Shown in pieces: positions 1-8,249 of a stretch of DNA of 30,179 nucleotides. Each line of letters opens with the position of its first letter. The first letter of the stretch is position 1. A model generated the notes under the pieces. It worked only from the letters and a program-made list of their open reading frames with translations. It made no database searches and was not told the origin of the DNA. A program made the position numbers and the translations under genes. The stretch spans positions 1 through 30,179 of IMG/VR virus record IMGVR_UViG_3300023223_001051. One strand, 5' to 3'. This DNA comes from a virus.

Positions 1-502
1 ACTCAAACGCAGCCTGAACTTCAGTTTGTGCTATAAGTTTTCTTCTAGCTCTAAGTTTGCGGGCTAAGATAACACCTGTAACCGCCCATAAAGATTGATT
101 AGTTACGCCCGCTTCTTCCTCTACCAAAAGGCTCATGGCCTCAGATCGGGATTGGTGGGCTTGGGTACTATTAGTCCTTGAGATTATCTGCCCACGTCTT
201 TGCGAGGTTTCACCCGCCCAATCATTTAATAATTCAGTGTAAAGTTTTTCAGCATTAGGGGCCTCCCCTAGGAAAAAATTATTTAACGCCCTATCTCGGT
301 ACGAGGACTGAATGGTTTTGTATCGGTTTTCTAGTGCCCTGGCCGTATCGTCAAGTGAAAAAAGAGGCCCTGGAAGTGCATCCCCGGTCAAGATTGCTTT
401 ACGAACCCCCCTTTGGAACCGAGCAAATACAAGCGTCAAAGATGCTGCTAAGACAGCTTCTTGCGTTCTTTTCTCTTCGTCCAATGGATCAATCTTTGGC
501 AT
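1..502 (-). CDS. Minor head / head morphogenesis protein (SPP1 gp7 / Mu F-like), C-terminus cut by window edge
   Basis: About 167 residues are visible; the C-terminus runs off the left edge. The chosen ATG (502-500) has an AGAGGA-type ribosome binding site about 10 nt upstream and lies 36 bp after the portal stop. The sequence is charged and helical, and at about residues 155-167 it carries IAQTEVQAAFE, the type of motif (I-x-x-TE-x-x-x-A) found in SPP1 gp7 / Mu gpF minor head proteins. Such proteins are usually encoded directly after the portal, sit inside the prohead near the portal and help in head assembly or DNA ejection. Position and motif agree. The family assignment is inference, because the most diagnostic C-terminal part is missing. 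Confidence 0.6.
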   Translation of the reverse strand, partial: MPKIDPLDEEKRTQEAVLAASLTLVFARFQRGVRKAILTGDALPGPLFSLDDTARALENRYKTIQSSYRDRALNNFFLGEAPNAEKLYTELLNDWAGETSQRRGQIISRTNSTQAHQSRSEAMSLLVEEEAGVTNQSLWAVTGVILARKLRARRKLIAQTEVQAAFE

Positions 503-537
503 TAAAAGAAATCCTCTTCCCAATCATTCTAGAGACT

Positions 538-1854
538 TTATTCTCCCTCAGCATCTCTTGAGTCTTCATCTAACTGTGTGATATCATCTAGACTAGTATC
601 CAAACCGACAGGTATCAGGGTAGCGGGTTGGTAAAGAGTGTCCCCACCTTCAGCAGGATCCCGTCCCGGTATTGCGGTTCGAAGTTCATTAATAGTTTCA
701 AGGTTAAGGTCACGTCTTACTTTAAGCTCTTCTAGCATGCGTCCTCTGACAGCCGTAATCTTGTCAGGGTCAAATGTTAACGTGAATTCATTAAGATCAA
801 GGCCTACCCGAGGGAATAGAAATTGACTGATACCTTGGGCTAAAACATTAAAAGTAGGTATCACAGCCCTATCATACAAATCAAACTTGGCTTGCCGCAT
901 GTTATTATAAGTGGAACTATCAGTAGTTACGAGAGGTAGAGGTATTTTATATCGAAGGAAAACCGCCTGAGAACTTATCTTATCTAACTGAGCGTAATCC
1001 ATGTCTTTATTTGAAGTTCCGACTTCTTTTAGCTCCATATCCTCAGAACTTATAACCGCAATTTTTCCCGTATTCGCAGCCCCCGCAATCTGTTGATTTA
1101 ATAGATGTTTCCGACTCTCGTGCTCTTCTGGGCTTAGGCTGTCTTTCATTATCGCAACTAGGGATAGCCGAGCCCCATTCTCCAGAAGTTTCGCGTTATG
1201 GATGCGACCATTTATCTGTTGTCTGATCTCAAGCGCCGCAGCCAATAATGGAGAATCAGGAATTGTTGACCCCGATTGACTTGAAAAGCCTGATATTCTA
1301 TATAGTTCCGACAACTCATTTGCTAGGAAACGCCAATTCTTCTTATCGATACTTCGTTTATACGAGTTCTGGCAAGGGCCCGAAGTTACTAAGTATTGAT
1401 CAGGGTACCTGTCCGCTCCATTTTCTGTAATCGAGATATGCTGGGGCTTAACCCCCCAGAGTTCCACGGGTATAAAATTAATATTACCCTTCGCGCCTAT
1501 CGGTACCGTTCGAGTTATAAGCCAATTTCTCGCTAAAGCACCAATAAAAGTACGGTAGTCTTCTGCGGGGTTAGGGTTTCGTAAGAGATCTAAGATAGCG
1601 TGTTTTTCGACCACACCAGTGTCTTTATGGATTAGAATCGGGCACATTTGCTCGACTTCTTCGGCGATCAAATCAACTGAGGTAGCCACGGCTGAACTTG
1701 TCCTATAATATTGAAAGGCTAGACTCGGAGTCAAATTAGAAAGTGAGCCTCCTAATGCAAATGAAAGGAAAGAATCGGGGTTTATTGACACGCCAGTGGA
1801 TTTGTACTCAAGTTTTCTTTGCTTTTTACCGAAGAGACTTTTGAGGATAGTCAT
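538..1854 (-). CDS. Portal protein, HK97 family
   Basis: The portal forms the dodecameric ring at the head vertex through which TerL pumps DNA and to which the tail attaches. The 438-residue protein has the family pattern: an N-terminal segment, a central wing with RTSSAVATSVDLIAEEV, and a C-terminal region with MDYAQLDKISSQAVFLRYKI followed by IPLPLV, TYNNMRQAKFDLYD and LFPR, all typical of HK97-type portals. A longer reading frame begins with TTG at 1899, but that start has poor ribosome binding site spacing; the ATG at 1854 starts MTILKSLFGKK, a normal portal N-terminus. It is transcribed leftward, divergent from the transglycosylase gene, and is followed by the minor head protein. The family is clear; only the start is open. 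Confidence 0.9.
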   Translation of the reverse strand: MTILKSLFGKKQRKLEYKSTGVSINPDSFLSFALGGSLSNLTPSLAFQYYRTSSAVATSVDLIAEEVEQMCPILIHKDTGVVEKHAILDLLRNPNPAEDYRTFIGALARNWLITRTVPIGAKGNINFIPVELWGVKPQHISITENGADRYPDQYLVTSGPCQNSYKRSIDKKNWRFLANELSELYRISGFSSQSGSTIPDSPLLAAALEIRQQINGRIHNAKLLENGARLSLVAIMKDSLSPEEHESRKHLLNQQIAGAANTGKIAVISSEDMELKEVGTSNKDMDYAQLDKISSQAVFLRYKIPLPLVTTDSSTYNNMRQAKFDLYDRAVIPTFNVLAQGISQFLFPRVGLDLNEFTLTFDPDKITAVRGRMLEELKVRRDLNLETINELRTAIPGRDPAEGGDTLYQPATLIPVGLDTSLDDITQLDEDSRDAEGE

Positions 1855-1882
1855 TATTATATCCGTTCCGTAGTTAAACCGT

Positions 1883-1901
1883 GTTTGAGTATCGCTCAAA
1901 C
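1883..1901. repeat. Inverted repeat between divergent portal and transglycosylase genes
   Basis: GTTTGAG (1883-1889) and CTCAAAC (1895-1901) form a perfect 7-bp stem around a 5-nt loop. It sits in the roughly 70-bp space between the two divergent start codons (1854 minus, 1927 plus). It could be an operator serving both directions or a leader hairpin. On the minus strand a weak sigma70-like pair, TTGATT-17-GATACT, overlaps it. I cannot tell which, if either, is used. Confidence 0.4.
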
Positions 1902-1926
1902 CCCCAAACTAATCAAGGTGATTAAT

Positions 1927-2382
1927 ATGAGTAAATGTGCCATACTAGCCTTTCTACAAACTTTATCAATAGAATTATCACTTCCGCCGGAGATTCTTCC
2001 AGCGCTAGTCGCAGAAGAATCAAGCTTTCGACTGAATGCACTATCACATAAAAACGCAAAAGGGTTGATGCAAATAACCCCCATCGCCGTAAAAGAGGTA
2101 CACAATCAGCTTTGGAGACTCCCCGAAATTTGTACCATATCGGGTGATCATTATAGCCCGAAAGTTAACCTAACCCTAGGCGCGTGTTTTTTCAAACTTA
2201 TGTACATGGATTTTAGCGACGATCTAAGTCGTGCTATTATGGCTTATAATGCCGGAATTAGTAGGGTTAATGATTGGGTTAAAACTGGACGTACCTTGCC
2301 CAAGGAGACTCTAAACTACCGGAAGAAAGTTATATCGTCACTAGGTAAGCAGGAGATAACTTGCAAAAAGCCCGAAAGTTAG
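1927..2382 (+). CDS. Lytic transglycosylase (SLT domain)
   Basis: A 151-residue soluble lytic transglycosylase-like protein, which would cleave the MurNAc-GlcNAc bond of peptidoglycan. The start ATG is preceded by AAGGTG six nt upstream. The catalytic segment is VAEESSF (Glu31 in the E-S motif), followed by the family motif GLMQI at residues 46-50 and by AYNAG at 106-110, all in the right order. There is no signal peptide, so it probably acts as a virion-associated enzyme that opens the wall for DNA entry, or is released on lysis. The next gene encodes a large metallophosphoesterase-like protein that may belong to the same entry apparatus. It is separate from the M15 endolysin at 15821, so the phage carries at least two wall-degrading activities. 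Confidence 0.88.
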   Translation: MSKCAILAFLQTLSIELSLPPEILPALVAEESSFRLNALSHKNAKGLMQITPIAVKEVHNQLWRLPEICTISGDHYSPKVNLTLGACFFKLMYMDFSDDLSRAIMAYNAGISRVNDWVKTGRTLPKETLNYRKKVISSLGKQEITCKKPES

Positions 2383-2421
2383 GTACACTGTCCAAACATT
2401 AATCATAAAGGAGTGTTCTAT

Positions 2422-4170
2422 ATGAGCCGCAAGAAAATATCAAGAAAAGGTGTCCCTAAAATGAGGTGGACCGACGACTACTTAAAAACTCTGTTTGAAC
2501 TATATAAACGAGGCTTAACTTACGAACAGATCTCAGCCCGCCTCAACGCTAAGTACGGTATATACACTACAGGTAGGGGTGTCCGGGGTGCGGCCTTCAC
2601 TCGGCCAGAACTAAAAGCAAAAATTGATTCCCACGACCAAACTAGGTCAGGTATTGGTGACATTATAAAAAATAGAAATATAAAAAGAGAGAGAATTTTT
2701 ATAACTTATGCCACCCCTGTCGAATGGGTACATGATAAAAATGGTAAGCCCATTGAGCCTACTAAACAGACTGCACATAATGGTTTTTTAAAGGCTATTG
2801 ATACCTTCTTAACTCATAATAAAATGTCAAAACTATACATCATTCCTGGCAGAGGTCACTTACAAGCCTTGCAAACTCAAAAGCTCCAATATGATAATAA
2901 GATCATGGAATATCGCAGTAGATTTGTGACTGAAATGGAGATTAACGGAAAACTTAAAATATTTGATGCTAAACTAAACCCTCAACAGATAAACCCTCTT
3001 ACAGGTTTGCACCATATTCAAGACGGAACCTCAGGGTATCTCTTCCGACAGGAGGATAGCAGCGGCGATATTGGCCGTTATATAAAAAATAAGCGCCCAG
3101 GACTGATTATAGGCCACCCGAAACAACTTCAAGAGTTTCAGCCTACTGGTAAGTCGACGCTCCCAAGGCCAATAATTTCTACAGGTTCTTGTTGTGTGCC
3201 TGATTATCAAAAGGATCAACGTATAGGTAAAATAGCCCACTCAATGCATACACTAGGCGGCGTGGTTATCGACATAGTTGGTGATTACTATTTCCCCAGA
3301 GTTGTTCAAGCAAACCTAAAGACTGGGGAATTTGTTGACGACGGTATTCGGTATTTGCCGAACGGGAAAACCAAAAGAGAATCAGCGTTATTAATCAAGC
3401 CAGGCGACAGACACTGCGGGGAGTCGGACCCACTGGCGATGAAAGCTCTTTATGAGATGGCTCAGAGGTACAATCCTGCTGAAGTTATCTGGGAAGATTA
3501 TGTCTCGTTCGGTTCTATTAACCCTCATATCAGGAAAAAACCGACCTCACGCGCTATGATGCCAAAGTACTTTCACTCCCTAGAAGCTGAAATGGCTATG
3601 GTCCATGCTGAAGTAGCTAAAGATATTGCTAATTTTCCAAAGAAGACCAGACACATTGCTAACTACTGTAACCATCATGCATGGTTAGATGATTATGTTG
3701 ACCAAGGAGTCTACAAGAAAGAGTTTTACAATAATGAACTAGGTGTAATTTTTGACATAGCAAAACAAAGAGGCATTAACGTGGCCCAATTGTTTGCTGA
3801 CTGCGACACTGAAGACCTCCTAGATGCTGTAGTCAACGGATTCGAGTCTGAAATGGAATGGCTAGACGGCACAGAGGACTATAAGGTAGAGGGGGTTGAA
3901 AATGGTGAACACGGCCATATAGGTATGCAAGGGGCGCGAGGGTCTAAAAATTCACACTACTTGGCTCATGGTAAAGCTAACGTCGGGCATTCCCATAAAG
4001 CCAGTATATACAACGGAATTTTCACCACAGGCGCTTTGACGACATACAAGCAGGAATACGATAAAAGACAGCCTATGACTAAGACCCACTCGCATATAAT
4101 ACAATACGCCGGAGGACACCGGCAATTAGTAACCGAAGTTGGAGGGTTTTGGAGAGGTAACTTCAATTGA
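2422..4170 (+). CDS. Large protein with N-terminal helix-turn-helix and calcineurin-like metallophosphoesterase domain (possibly T5 A1-like)
   Basis: A 582-residue protein whose ATG follows an AAAGGAG site (2417-2423 region). An upstream GTG at 2413 overlaps that site and is unlikely. Residues about 12-60 (WTDDYLKTLFELYKRGLTYE and onward) resemble an HTH used for DNA binding. The middle and C-terminal parts hold a metallophosphoesterase signature in order: GDRHCGESD, then CNHHAWLDDYV (in place of the usual GNHD), HGHIG-x-QGARGS and GHSHKASI. Such domains bind two metal ions and hydrolyse phosphodiesters or phosphomonoesters. A fused HTH and phosphoesterase is reminiscent of phage T5 A1, a protein needed for second-step DNA transfer and host takeover; that link is from memory and is inference. 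A strong terminator follows directly. Confidence 0.65.
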   Translation: MSRKKISRKGVPKMRWTDDYLKTLFELYKRGLTYEQISARLNAKYGIYTTGRGVRGAAFTRPELKAKIDSHDQTRSGIGDIIKNRNIKRERIFITYATPVEWVHDKNGKPIEPTKQTAHNGFLKAIDTFLTHNKMSKLYIIPGRGHLQALQTQKLQYDNKIMEYRSRFVTEMEINGKLKIFDAKLNPQQINPLTGLHHIQDGTSGYLFRQEDSSGDIGRYIKNKRPGLIIGHPKQLQEFQPTGKSTLPRPIISTGSCCVPDYQKDQRIGKIAHSMHTLGGVVIDIVGDYYFPRVVQANLKTGEFVDDGIRYLPNGKTKRESALLIKPGDRHCGESDPLAMKALYEMAQRYNPAEVIWEDYVSFGSINPHIRKKPTSRAMMPKYFHSLEAEMAMVHAEVAKDIANFPKKTRHIANYCNHHAWLDDYVDQGVYKKEFYNNELGVIFDIAKQRGINVAQLFADCDTEDLLDAVVNGFESEMEWLDGTEDYKVEGVENGEHGHIGMQGARGSKNSHYLAHGKANVGHSHKASIYNGIFTTGALTTYKQEYDKRQPMTKTHSHIIQYAGGHRQLVTEVGGFWRGNFN

Positions 4171-4174
4171 AATG

Positions 4175-4205
4175 AAAAGGCACTCATAAGAGTGCCTTTT
4201 TCTTT
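4175..4205 (+). terminator. Rho-independent terminator
   Basis: AAAAGGCACTC (4175-4185) and GAGTGCCTTTT (4190-4200) form a perfect 11-bp stem with a 4-nt ATAA loop, followed by TCTTT. It starts five bases after the stop codon of the phosphoesterase gene, so it closes the 1927-4170 unit and insulates the next cassette. Confidence 0.92.
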
Positions 4206-4267
4206 AGTCCTCGCCCACCATGTCTCTCAACGAAATTCAATAATATCAACCTGTTATACGATTGTGC

Positions 4268-4294
4268 TAAAGGTTTTCTGAGAATTGCCGATAG
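4268..4294 (+). promoter_or_regulatory. Sigma28 (FliA)-type promoter
   Basis: TAAAGGTT (4268-4275), 11 nt, GCCGATAG (4287-4294). This matches the flagellar sigma28 consensus TAAAGTTT-N11-GCCGATAA at 14 of 16 positions with exact spacing. It lies 35 bp before the GTG start at 4330, directly behind the terminator that closes the upstream unit. It would drive 4330-5183. Confidence 0.75.
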
Positions 4295-4329
4295 GTAATA
4301 TGTAACTGGACCGAACAAAGGAGTTAGCA

Positions 4330-4734
4330 GTGGCACAAATGCTTAACGAACCGATAGCTTGTTTAAGTCCATTGATGAATAAATTAATGATCTGCGCAGC
4401 ATGCAATATAGCCATGCGTTTTTGCGCCCCCGTTTACGTTGTAGGGTCGTCCATTATTTATGATAACCCATTGGATATTGATATAATATTGGTTGTTAGC
4501 GAAAAGCAATTCAAGAATTTAATTGGTACTACTGGAGAAATTAATACCGCTTATATCAATAACGAACCATCTCCTGCCTACCTGAGGTGGGCGAGGTTTA
4601 CAATGAAGCAGAAGCGATATTTTGAAGAAAGGGTGAGTGAATGGGATATTGATTTCAAAATAACAACACGTAAACAATTTTTTAAAGTCCAAGGTCGAAA
4701 AATCCGACTCGATGTATTTAAGAGTATTTTTTAA
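4330..4734 (+). CDS. Nucleotidyltransferase-fold protein
   Basis: A 134-residue protein starting with GTG, chosen because AAAGGAG (4317-4323) lies six nt upstream. Residues about 36-57 (YVVGSSIIYDNPLDIDIILV) match the GS-x(n)-D-x-D motif of the nucleotidyltransferase superfamily, in which the two Asp residues bind Mg2+ for transfer of a nucleotide to a protein, RNA or small molecule. The downstream part is basic (MKQKRYF, RKIRLDVFK). It is the first gene of a three-gene plus-strand cassette with its own sigma28-type promoter between two structural regions, so it behaves like an accessory (moron-type) gene. Target unknown. It is not paired with a HEPN-like gene that I can recognise, so a classical MNT/HEPN toxin-antitoxin role is not supported. 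Confidence 0.6.
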   Translation: MAQMLNEPIACLSPLMNKLMICAACNIAMRFCAPVYVVGSSIIYDNPLDIDIILVVSEKQFKNLIGTTGEINTAYINNEPSPAYLRWARFTMKQKRYFEERVSEWDIDFKITTRKQFFKVQGRKIRLDVFKSIF

Positions 4735-4758
4735 CTATACTGAACAAAAGAATTGAAA

Positions 4759-4962
4759 ATGTCAAAAATTAATCCTGAACTACTTGATACAAAAGCAACA
4801 CACAAACTGAAAGACGGTACCCCTATTAAATTATTCAAGTCCTGTGCCGAAAGATTTGATTTCGATGGAAATTTGTCCGGAACGGCCGAAATCATGGACA
4901 GCTCAAGTAAGGGGAAGTGGACTTCTGTTTCGTTGAAAGAATTAATCAAAGTAGAATGCTAA
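4759..4962 (+). CDS. Small phage protein, paralog of the protein at 14258
   Basis: A 67-residue protein with ATG at 4759 and an AAAAGAA-type site upstream. I do not recognise the family. It is clearly homologous to the 66-residue product at 14258: both share KINPELL near the N-terminus, then KATH, DGT, KLF, FDFDG, GTAEIM, a KGK-x-T turn and a C-terminal ELI, at matching spacing. The shared core suggests a small beta-rich domain. Both copies lie downstream of sigma28-type promoters. It is the second gene of the 4330-5183 cassette. Confidence 0.7.
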   Translation: MSKINPELLDTKATHKLKDGTPIKLFKSCAERFDFDGNLSGTAEIMDSSSKGKWTSVSLKELIKVEC

Positions 4963-4976
4963 CAAAGGAGTTAAAA

Positions 4977-5183
4977 ATGTCAAATATGAAAAAGATCACC
5001 CGGCAGAAATCAGCTTTATTAAGTAGGCAAGCAGAAGAAAAAACCTGGCTGTATAAATTTAACCAATGTATTGACCCCGGCGCAAAAGCCGAGCTTCTGC
5101 GGAAGGCGAGGCTGGCGGGGAAAGAGGTGAGGATCCTACAAGAGAAATTAGGGCTTAAAGGTGATAAGATCCTCAAGGCCTGA
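4977..5183 (+). CDS. Small basic helical protein, unknown function
   Basis: A 68-residue protein, ATG at 4977 with GGAG six nt upstream (4967-4970 region). It is rich in Lys, Arg, Ala and Leu, with a predicted helical C-terminal half (GAKAELLRKARLAGKEVRIL). No recognisable domain. It is the last gene of the plus-strand cassette, and its 3' end overlaps by 36 bp the convergent gene at 5148-5438, so transcription from the two sides collides here with no visible terminator. Confidence 0.6.
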   Translation: MSNMKKITRQKSALLSRQAEEKTWLYKFNQCIDPGAKAELLRKARLAGKEVRILQEKLGLKGDKILKA

Positions 5184-5438
5184 CTCTAATAGACGAACGA
5201 AGGCTTCCTCTTCTCGGCATCCCATCCTGTACGACATGCCGCCTATGTCTAGGATGGCATGGATGCATTCATGGATGAGAGTAGTTTTAAGTTGATTGGG
5301 TGGGGTTGAAATATCTATTGTTATCTCTAGATCGTCGCGATTAAACTTACCCTGGTCATCCTCTAGATCCGTAAAAGTTATTTTTACCTTCTTACCTAGT
5401 ATCATTACGTGGTTAGGTATGGATTTCTTTTTGCTCAT
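5148..5438 (-). CDS. Small zinc metallopeptidase-like protein (HExxH)
   Basis: A 96-residue protein with ATG at 5438, AAGGG six nt upstream and an ATGA overlap with the preceding gene. The active-site motif HECIH (in LIHECIHAILD, about residues 55-65) fits the HExxH zinc site of metallopeptidases; an acidic helix (CREEEAFVRLLE) follows and could supply the third ligand. The N-terminal half (ILGKKVKITFTDLED) is beta-like. It resembles short phage-encoded ImmA/IrrE- or SprT-like proteases. Substrate unknown. It is the last gene of the long minus operon. Confidence 0.62.
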   Translation of the reverse strand: MSKKKSIPNHVMILGKKVKITFTDLEDDQGKFNRDDLEITIDISTPPNQLKTTLIHECIHAILDIGGMSYRMGCREEEAFVRLLESGLEDLITFKP

Positions 5439-5716
5439 AGTTTACCCTTAGGATTTGTGTATTTACTAATTGCCAACCGAACCGATGGCCGGCTTATATC
5501 AATTCCTACCATATCGGTCGTATAAGAATCGGAGTATAAAGACTCTAACTCATCATAGTCCGCGTCTGAAACTCTTAGTTTTTCATGCCAACTTTTATGA
5601 ACTAAATCAGGCCTATAGTACATTAATTTACATTCGATCAATTTCCACGATAGGCCAATTTGAGGATCAATATCTAGCCCGCATTCGAATAGTAGTTGAT
5701 CGTCTGCTAAGGTCAT
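5435..5716 (-). CDS. Hypothetical phage protein
   Basis: A 93-residue acidic protein, ATG at 5716 with AAGGG six nt upstream. Its start overlaps the upstream stop as ATGA, and its own stop overlaps the next start in the same way, so it is translationally coupled on both sides. No domain recognised; it has several Tyr and Trp residues and an acidic middle (DADYDELESLYSD). It lies between TerL and the zinc peptidase gene. Confidence 0.65.
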   Translation of the reverse strand: MTLADDQLLFECGLDIDPQIGLSWKLIECKLMYYRPDLVHKSWHEKLRVSDADYDELESLYSDSYTTDMVGIDISRPSVRLAISKYTNPKGKL

Positions 5717-6048
5717 AGAATGCCCTTAGATTCTAGATATACCATCCATGCGTCTAATTCCTTCTCATATTTCGATTCATCAAAGTTAATAGACTTGAAT
5801 TTCATTCCAGTATCCAACCACCAGCTTGCTGCCTCGGTGTAGAGATCATGGGGGCATTTGTGAGCCCCTTCAATTTCTTCTAGAAACTCTTTGAGCGGGC
5901 TGAAGAATGAGACTGAAGTTCTTTTCGGAAAAAACATAGCCCATACCTGTTTCATTTTACCCAATTTTATAGTAGGGATGCTTAGACTCTTCGATAGGTC
6001 TTTTAGTTTCTTTCGTTTGTTTTTGTCTTTAATTCTTATCTTTTTCAT
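5713..6048 (-). CDS. Hypothetical phage protein, basic N-terminus
   Basis: A 111-residue protein with ATG at 6048 and a strong AGGAG site six nt upstream. The first 30 residues are very basic (KKIRIKDKNKRKKLKDL), which may mean nucleic acid contact; the rest is mixed helical with aromatic residues (EAASWWLDTGMKF). No family recognised. It overlaps the upstream small membrane protein gene by 20 bp and the downstream gene by 4 bp. Confidence 0.65.
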   Translation of the reverse strand: MKKIRIKDKNKRKKLKDLSKSLSIPTIKLGKMKQVWAMFFPKRTSVSFFSPLKEFLEEIEGAHKCPHDLYTEAASWWLDTGMKFKSINFDESKYEKELDAWMVYLESKGIL

Positions 6049-6196
6049 ATTCCTCTCCTGTAATATCTCTGTGAACTACCTTAGTTAGTCTCAACAGATT
6101 CTTTTTAGTTGCTAAGTTCGAAGCTTCTAAGGCGTTGACTCTGTAAATAAGTACCGAAACCGTAGTCGCTAGTATAATCATGCTTAAATTTGTCAT
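6029..6196 (-). CDS. Small membrane-anchored protein, unknown function
   Basis: A 55-residue protein. The ATG at 6196 overlaps the TerL stop as ATGA, the same coupling seen through the operon, and is therefore preferred over an in-frame upstream ATG inside terL. Residues about 3-20 (NLSMIILATTVSVLIYRV) form one membrane segment; the remainder is charged and helical. This N-in single-span layout is shared by inner-membrane spanins and by many small phage proteins. It is short for an i-spanin and no partner o-spanin is visible next to it, so the role stays open. Confidence 0.55.
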   Translation of the reverse strand: MTNLSMIILATTVSVLIYRVNALEASNLATKKNLLRLTKVVHRDITGEEYEKDKN

Positions 6197-7800
6197 GCGT
6201 AAAACCCGCCTCCTGTTTTTGGCCAAAATGCCATAACGATAGCATCAGCCATATTGGGCGATTTAGCTCCGTTTGGTTTCTTATCGATCTTAAGTCTACC
6301 CTTGCCGTCATACTCAAAGACTGGGCGGCTGAGTTCGTTTACGATTTCGTGAAGATACTCTAAATCACCCGAGAGTACAATCAAATTTTCTACGTCTTCT
6401 ATGTTTACTTTACCAGTCTGCAATACCCTGTAACTGTTGTAGAATTTTCTCCTGAGTTCCCACCACGCTTGAGCCTTAAGATTCGAATAAAAGTCTTTGT
6501 TCTTAGGCGAATCGGAGTCGCCTGCAACCACTCGTCGTTCGGGGAAAAAAGCCTTTGAAGCTGCGTTCCAGGCTTTCGCCTGTATTTTACCTGTATCCAT
6601 TTGGTTGAATGCGGCCTTAACGCCCGCCCCCACACCGATAGAATCATAAGAAATATGAAGAACTTTCTGTTCTCCGCTGTATTGGATTGCTTTTTTGGCT
6701 GTTTGGAATGTGTCACCTTTACCCCACTTTTCGACAAAGTCTAATTTAACCCCATTTCGGGAAGCGTAGGCATTGAGATCGCCACCTTCATCGGCAACAT
6801 CAAGTCCAGCAAATATTTGGCCCGATGTGACCATGGGTACTCTTAAATGGAGATCAATCGCAGCTTTCACCCATTCTGAAGGTATTACGACATTTTCTAC
6901 AGCCCCCGAATAATCCCTATCAACCTCTTGTTTAAAGATGTGCAGAAGGCCCTCGGCCTCCGCCCTGGCTCTTCTTTTGTCATACCATTCTTGATTTTTA
7001 TTAGGGTGGTCGCGCCAGTCAAAAATAAAAACTCTAGTGTTACCACTTTCTATCTCGCTGCCTGGAGACCATATGGTTCCTTGTTCGCGCTTTCTATGAT
7101 AAACATTGCCGGTACCATGGACCGAAGATATGTCAATCTGGACATTCGTATTATCCCCCAAAGAAGCCTCAACTAATTCAGGTCTTTCGAACCACGCGCT
7201 TTCATCTTTGAAGAAAATAAGCTTTCTACCACCACGGCCAATATTATCACCGGCTTCCCCGGTAATAGTTGATCCGTTTTCGGGGTTAATTATTTTCATA
7301 TAATTAGCGTGTTTTTTCCGCTCGTAGCCCTTTGGTCTAAGGAACGGCGGCAAAGTATCGAGAGTCATTCGTATTTTCTCAAAGATACTATCAGGGTCAT
7401 CAAGGCGATCAACGTACATCTCTTTTCTAGACCCCCAACCTATCGATGCCCCTTCCCGAAAAAGGAATATCCAAGTGGAGAACGCACAGGAAAGCCAAGT
7501 CGCGCCCATATCACGCGCTTTTTCAATTAGGCCATTCTCCTCATCGTCCAAACAGCCTTGTAAGAAATAAACTAACTCACGCTGCCGGGGGAAAAGGATG
7601 AAGGGCATAAGGGTGGGTATTTTCTTGGAAGAATTTCTAGGGTCATAAGTACAGCACCAGTCCTCAATAAACTCAGCGGGCCGAGTCTTATAATACTCTT
7701 TAGCCCCAATAATAAACTTGGGGTCCTCTACCATTTTTTTGATTCTAACAGCACGTTTAGAAAACTCAGCACTGTAGTCGGGAGGCCAGTTTACTTCCAC
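6193..7800 (-). CDS. terL: Terminase large subunit
   Basis: The DNA packaging motor and nuclease that cuts the concatemer and pumps DNA through the portal. The 535-residue protein has the two expected domains. ATPase: Walker A variant EKARDMGATW at about residues 93-102 and Walker B LIFFKDES at about 192-199, whose Glu is catalytic. RNase H-like nuclease: GLDVADEGGD near residue 330, SYDSIGVGAG, and C-terminal NMADAIVMAFW. The start is GTG, overlapping the preceding DUF1353 gene by 10 bp, with GGTGG upstream. TerL lies far from both portal and the TerS candidate (14499), an unusual separation. Confidence 0.92.
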   Translation of the reverse strand: MEVNWPPDYSAEFSKRAVRIKKMVEDPKFIIGAKEYYKTRPAEFIEDWCCTYDPRNSSKKIPTLMPFILFPRQRELVYFLQGCLDDEENGLIEKARDMGATWLSCAFSTWIFLFREGASIGWGSRKEMYVDRLDDPDSIFEKIRMTLDTLPPFLRPKGYERKKHANYMKIINPENGSTITGEAGDNIGRGGRKLIFFKDESAWFERPELVEASLGDNTNVQIDISSVHGTGNVYHRKREQGTIWSPGSEIESGNTRVFIFDWRDHPNKNQEWYDKRRARAEAEGLLHIFKQEVDRDYSGAVENVVIPSEWVKAAIDLHLRVPMVTSGQIFAGLDVADEGGDLNAYASRNGVKLDFVEKWGKGDTFQTAKKAIQYSGEQKVLHISYDSIGVGAGVKAAFNQMDTGKIQAKAWNAASKAFFPERRVVAGDSDSPKNKDFYSNLKAQAWWELRRKFYNSYRVLQTGKVNIEDVENLIVLSGDLEYLHEIVNELSRPVFEYDGKGRLKIDKKPNGAKSPNMADAIVMAFWPKTGGGFYA

Positions 7801-8249
7801 GCCCCACCACCAAAAGCTCTAACTGCCCAGTACACTATGTTAGCCCGCGTACGATTGACACCCGCTTCCAACATCGTGTGGTAAAAAATATTATCAGCTT
7901 GTTTTCGAGTGAATTTACCTGGATACGACATCCAGTGCCCGGTAGTGGTACGCGCCATAAAAAGAGAACTCTTCATATCCCCACTCTTGCCGTAGATAAA
8001 ATCATGCACGGTAGCAGCAGCCCTGTGAAGGCCATCCTTACTCAGACCCAAAGGTGTCCAGAATATCCTAGGTATAGAAGCCCCATCGTACCTAAACCCT
8101 TTTGGGACGATAATCCTATATAATTTACCGGATCTACCCCGCCATGTGTAAACAAAAGACCTTGAAAGTACGTAAGTGCCCCTCAAAACGGGAATGTTTT
8201 CAGGCTGTGGGTATGGTTTTTTATCTTTATTTAGGATTATCATAATCAT
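7791..8249 (-). CDS. DUF1353 family phage protein
   Basis: A 152-residue protein carrying the characteristic DUF1353 core: VPKGFRYDGASIPRIFW, then a short spacer and AAATVHDFIYG, followed by KQADNIFYHTML. DUF1353 proteins are common in tailed phage genomes, often next to structural or lysis genes, and their biochemical role is not settled. The start ATG overlaps the stop of the tail-protein gene as ATGA, and its end overlaps TerL by 10 bp, so it is firmly inside the virion operon. Confidence 0.85.
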   Translation of the reverse strand: MIMIILNKDKKPYPQPENIPVLRGTYVLSRSFVYTWRGRSGKLYRIIVPKGFRYDGASIPRIFWTPLGLSKDGLHRAAATVHDFIYGKSGDMKSSLFMARTTTGHWMSYPGKFTRKQADNIFYHTMLEAGVNRTRANIVYWAVRAFGGGAWK

